From Deltaproteobacteria bacterium (GTDB lineage: Bacteria > Myxococcota > UBA796 > SXON01), in NCBI GenBank assembly GCA_947483545.1, contig CANKNP010000091.1:1-15331 (forward strand): DNA of 15,331 bases. Reading direction: 5' to 3'. The notes beneath the pieces are model-generated. The model was not told the origin of the DNA. It was given only the letters and a program-made list of their open reading frames with translations, and ran no database searches. The first letter of the stretch is position 1. The number at the start of each line of letters is the position of its first letter. Shown here piece by piece: positions 12,524-15,331 of the stretch. The position numbers and the translations under genes were made by a program.

Positions 12524-15331
12524 ATGTCCGACCACACCTACCGCGCCCCCGCCCCGACCAAGACCAAGACCGCCGCCGCCGCGGATTCCGGCCCTTCGAG
12601 CCAGACGGCCCCCCAGGGCAACGCCGCAAAGGCCGAGATGATCGCGGCGAAGAAGGGAAAAGAGGAGAAGCTGGAGGAGCCTGGCTGGCTTGACAAGATC
12701 GGCGTCGTGATGGGCAGCGAGCATCTCAAGACCATGCTCGGCGAGACCGGGCGGGGCGTGAAGTGGGATGACAAGGAGAAGGGTGCCAATCGGATGGAGG
12801 TGGACATCTGGGGCAAAGACGAGGTGCGGATTCCCAAGCTGAGGATCGCCGAGATCGCCAAGCAGGGCCTCAGCGCGACCGACGTACACGGCGACGGCAT
12901 CAAGCTGCGCGAGGGGGATGCCTCCGCGGCGGGCAATTACACCGCGGACCTGAGCGTGCCAGAGATTGGGGCGAAGAACCTGAACAGCACGGCACCGGCG
13001 CTCGCCGCTTCGGCGCTGAACCTCCAGGGTGTGAAGGTGCATCGCGAGCTGAACCAGAAGGAGGGAGAGCTGACGGACTTTTTCGCGAAGGCGGGAAAGA
13101 CCACGATCCAGGTGGAGAGCGCGAGCTTGAACGGCTTGCGGACGCCCGACATCCGCGCGGATCACCTCGCCGCAAAGAACGTCGTCGGGATCGGCGACGG
13201 CACGAACAACCAGCTCGCCATCGGGGGTGCTTCGGCCCTCGGGGTGTCGGCGGGCGGGGCGCACATCAACGCGGCGTCTGCGGGCAAGATCTCGGCGCAG
13301 ATGGGGCCGAAGGGCGGCCACTACGGGATCGAGAGCCTGGATGCCTCGGGGATCCAGGCGGGCACGGGCGAGTCGGCGCTCTCCTTGGGCGGGGCGAGCG
13401 CCCGGGGGCTGTCGGCCGATACGAACATCGACGGCGGCGGGAGCGCGAGCGCCCAACGCATCGTTGGGGCGGACCTCTCCGCGGGCGGCGTACGGGCCAA
13501 GACCGTGGGCGTGGACGGGCTGTCTGGCACGCTCACCCGCGGGCCGAAGGGCGCGCAGACGACGGCGAAGGCGAGCGGCGCGACGGTGTCGGGCCTGTCG
13601 GCGGGCGGCGTGAAGGTGGATGGGGTGGGCGCGAAGGGCTTGACGGCTCGGCACGCGGCGGACGGCACGGCGGGAACGGCGCAGAGCCTGACGGCGACCG
13701 GGGTCAAAGGCCCCGAGTTCGGGATGACGGGGGCGCAGGCCCAGAACGTGGAGGCGTCGCTGGTTGGCGGGGTCACGACGCTCGGCGCCGGCCGCATGGA
13801 CGCGCAGAAGTTGAACGCCTACGGCGCCTCGGCGAGCGCCGTGTCGATGGATGGCGCGAAGGGCACCTCGGGGCCGTCGGGGACCTCGGTCGCTGCGAAG
13901 AAGCTCGGGGCGAAGGACATCGCCGTCGCGGGGGGCGGCGCCAAGGACGCGTCAGCGACGAACGTCACGGCGAGCTTCGGCGAGACCCAGAGGCTGGCGG
14001 CGGCGACGATGGAAGCCAATGGCGTGACGGCGGGCGAGGGCTCGGCATCGCGGATCGGCGTGACCGGCGCGACCGCGGCGATCGGGCCCAAGGGCACGAA
14101 GATCGCGGCGAAAGGGGCCAGCGCGAGCAACCTGAAGGCGGGAGGGGCCACAGTCAATGGCGCCACGGCGAGCGGCATCGACGTGGGGATCGCGGACGGC
14201 ACGACGTCCATCGCGGCGGGCAAGGCCGAGGTGAATGGGGTTCACACCCCGAGCGTGGACCTGGACGGGGTCGTTGTCACCGGGGCCAAGGGCAGCACCG
14301 GGCCGTCCGGATCGGCGGCGTCGGCGAAGAGCGCGAAGGTGACCGGGTTCGCGGCGGGATCGGGCGACACGCGGACGACGATCGCAAACGCGACGGCGGC
14401 CGACATGTCCGTCAAGAATGCCGGGGGCGTGACGAACATCGGCGCCGGATCGGCGGATGCTACGGGGGTTCAAGCCGGCAAGTTGCAGGCGGCGTCGATC
14501 GGCGTGACGGGTGGCAAGGGGTCGTTCGGGCCGGACGGGGCACAGCTCTCAGCCAGCACGGCGAACGCCCGCGGGGTCGTGGACGGCGGCCTTTCGCTCG
14601 CCACCGCGAATGCCTCAGGTCTGACGGCCGGTGTGGCAAACGGAACGACGACGTTGGGCGTCGCGAGCGGCTCGGCGAGCGGGCTCAAGAGCCCCGGGGT
14701 TCGCGCCGACACCATGAGCCTGAGCGGCGGCTCCGCGAAGCTCAGCGCCACGTCCAAGACCTTGGGTGCCTCCCGCGTCGGCGGCACGGGCCTCAGCCTC
14801 GGCGAGAATACGGTGGAGAGCGCGCAGGCTACGGACGCCAACATGACGATGGATGGGACCGGGGTCTCAGGCACCGCAGGCAGCCTGACCGGCACGGGGA
14901 TGCGCTCGGGCAGCACGTCGTTGAACGGGGCGGCGGCCTCCCGCGCAGCGTTCAAGACCGCGGGCGGGGTCACCACAGCTTCGGCCGACCAACTGACCGC
15001 GAAGGGGTTGACCAGCGATGTCATCAACATGGGGACAGGCACCGCCAACAACGCCAAGGTCCGGGCCCAAGGCGGTACCACCGACATCGCGGCCTCCTCC
15101 GCCCGCGTCACCGACTTCAACACCGGCGATGTGTTCGGTGCCGGCAGCATTGACGCCACGAACTTGACCGCCCAGGGCACGATGGGGACCGGCGGACTAC
15201 GCACGTCGATCGCCGCAGATCAGGCGAAGGGTACCGGCGTGGCCGTAGACGCCGGCGGGGTGAAGACCAAGGTCGGCAAGATCAGCACCGGCAAGATTCG
15301 CGTCGGCACCGGCCAGGAGCCCGCGGCCGAG
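12524..15331 (+). CDS. giant Ala/Gly/Ser-rich repeat protein, probably beta-solenoid-like, runs off right edge
   Basis: From ATG 12524 the frame is open for 936 codons to the last base, with no stop. The N-terminus has no signal peptide: residues 1-30 are a flexible Ala/Thr/Lys/Pro tail, 31-50 (QGNAAKAEMIAAKKGKEEKL) a probable helix, 55-95 a compact part (WLDKIGVVMGSEHLKTML). From about 100 short beta-like strands begin, and from 225 to the edge there is a repeat of about 36 residues. Its turn motif, (D/G/P)G(T/V/K)T, recurs near 225, 261, 340, 380, 415, 450, 521, 558, 593, 634, 669, 706, 814, 850 and 890. Typical cores are DGTTSIAAGKAEVNGV, GGVTTLGAGRMDAQKL and NGTTTLGVASGSASGL. Only N and Q or small residues fill the turns; cysteine is absent. 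I recognise no family. Minus-strand frames here are Pro/Val-rich shadows. Confidence 0.8.
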   Translation, partial: MSDHTYRAPAPTKTKTAAAADSGPSSQTAPQGNAAKAEMIAAKKGKEEKLEEPGWLDKIGVVMGSEHLKTMLGETGRGVKWDDKEKGANRMEVDIWGKDEVRIPKLRIAEIAKQGLSATDVHGDGIKLREGDASAAGNYTADLSVPEIGAKNLNSTAPALAASALNLQGVKVHRELNQKEGELTDFFAKAGKTTIQVESASLNGLRTPDIRADHLAAKNVVGIGDGTNNQLAIGGASALGVSAGGAHINAASAGKISAQMGPKGGHYGIESLDASGIQAGTGESALSLGGASARGLSADTNIDGGGSASAQRIVGADLSAGGVRAKTVGVDGLSGTLTRGPKGAQTTAKASGATVSGLSAGGVKVDGVGAKGLTARHAADGTAGTAQSLTATGVKGPEFGMTGAQAQNVEASLVGGVTTLGAGRMDAQKLNAYGASASAVSMDGAKGTSGPSGTSVAAKKLGAKDIAVAGGGAKDASATNVTASFGETQRLAAATMEANGVTAGEGSASRIGVTGATAAIGPKGTKIAAKGASASNLKAGGATVNGATASGIDVGIADGTTSIAAGKAEVNGVHTPSVDLDGVVVTGAKGSTGPSGSAASAKSAKVTGFAAGSGDTRTTIANATAADMSVKNAGGVTNIGAGSADATGVQAGKLQAASIGVTGGKGSFGPDGAQLSASTANARGVVDGGLSLATANASGLTAGVANGTTTLGVASGSASGLKSPGVRADTMSLSGGSAKLSATSKTLGASRVGGTGLSLGENTVESAQATDANMTMDGTGVSGTAGSLTGTGMRSGSTSLNGAAASRAAFKTAGGVTTASADQLTAKGLTSDVINMGTGTANNAKVRAQGGTTDIAASSARVTDFNTGDVFGAGSIDATNLTAQGTMGTGGLRTSIAADQAKGTGVAVDAGGVKTKVGKISTGKIRVGTGQEPAAE

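Noticed and set aside
12431..13654. Minus-strand frame of 407 codons opposite the start of the giant protein
   Set aside because: Arg/Pro/Leu-rich and without a plausible N-terminus; the plus frame is longer, begins with ATG and is open to the window end.
14470..15204. Minus-strand Pro/Val/Ala-rich frame of 244 codons
   Set aside because: The repeats of the plus strand read backwards give this composition; no start signal and no domain.

Overview
The window is very GC-rich, densely coded on both strands and free of tRNA, rRNA, IS elements and CRISPR. Frequent GTG/TTG starts, weak Shine-Dalgarno sites, a lipoprotein with an Asp/Thr-repeat linker and large Ala/Gly/Ser repeat proteins all suggest a Myxococcota-like (former Deltaproteobacteria) chromosome. 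That assignment is an inference from style, not from a marker gene.

Left part (1-4305): a 51-bp tandem repeat array whose every copy holds a hairpin (1-265); a membrane-anchored GT51 peptidoglycan glycosyltransferase with a long extra N-terminal region (344-1849, +); a convergent sulfotransferase fused to a DUF1214-like domain (1852-3738, -); and a small four-helix membrane protein (3856-4305, +) whose last codons lie in a perfect 17-bp palindrome.

Middle part (4306-6546): a tetraheme cytochrome c lipoprotein (4413-4988, -) diverges from an ArsR-type repressor (5149-5451, +), followed by an Asp/Thr-linker lipoprotein (5762-6349, +). The sequence upstream of arsR and that upstream of the lipoprotein are copies of one 77-bp element (73/77 identical), each followed by the same 16 bases ending in the start codon. 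The two genes may therefore share a control signal, possibly the ArsR operator. A bidirectional terminator (6462-6488) closes the block.

Right-middle part (6547-10403, -): five tightly spaced genes read as a nucleotidyltransferase, a 57-aa partner (start overlaps the previous stop by 4 nt), L-threonine aldolase, a class C26 gamma-glutamyl hydrolase/amidotransferase (7-nt overlap) and a TPR-CapA protein (4-nt overlap). CapA proteins belong to poly-gamma-glutamate biology and C26 enzymes cut gamma-glutamyl bonds, so the last two may act on one substrate; the first two look like a toxin-antitoxin-type pair. Next come a 73-bp tandem duplication, gpmI (10622-12238, -) and, directly upstream of gpmI, a 39-aa small ORF whose stop abuts the gpmI start.

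Right edge (12524-15331, +): an uninterrupted reading frame of 936 codons runs off the window. It encodes a signal-less, Ala/Gly/Ser/Thr-rich protein with a repeat of about 36 residues, probably a beta-solenoid-like fold. It is the largest and least explained object here. Two small genes (39 and 57 aa) and this edge-truncated giant are the items most easily missed by routine annotation.
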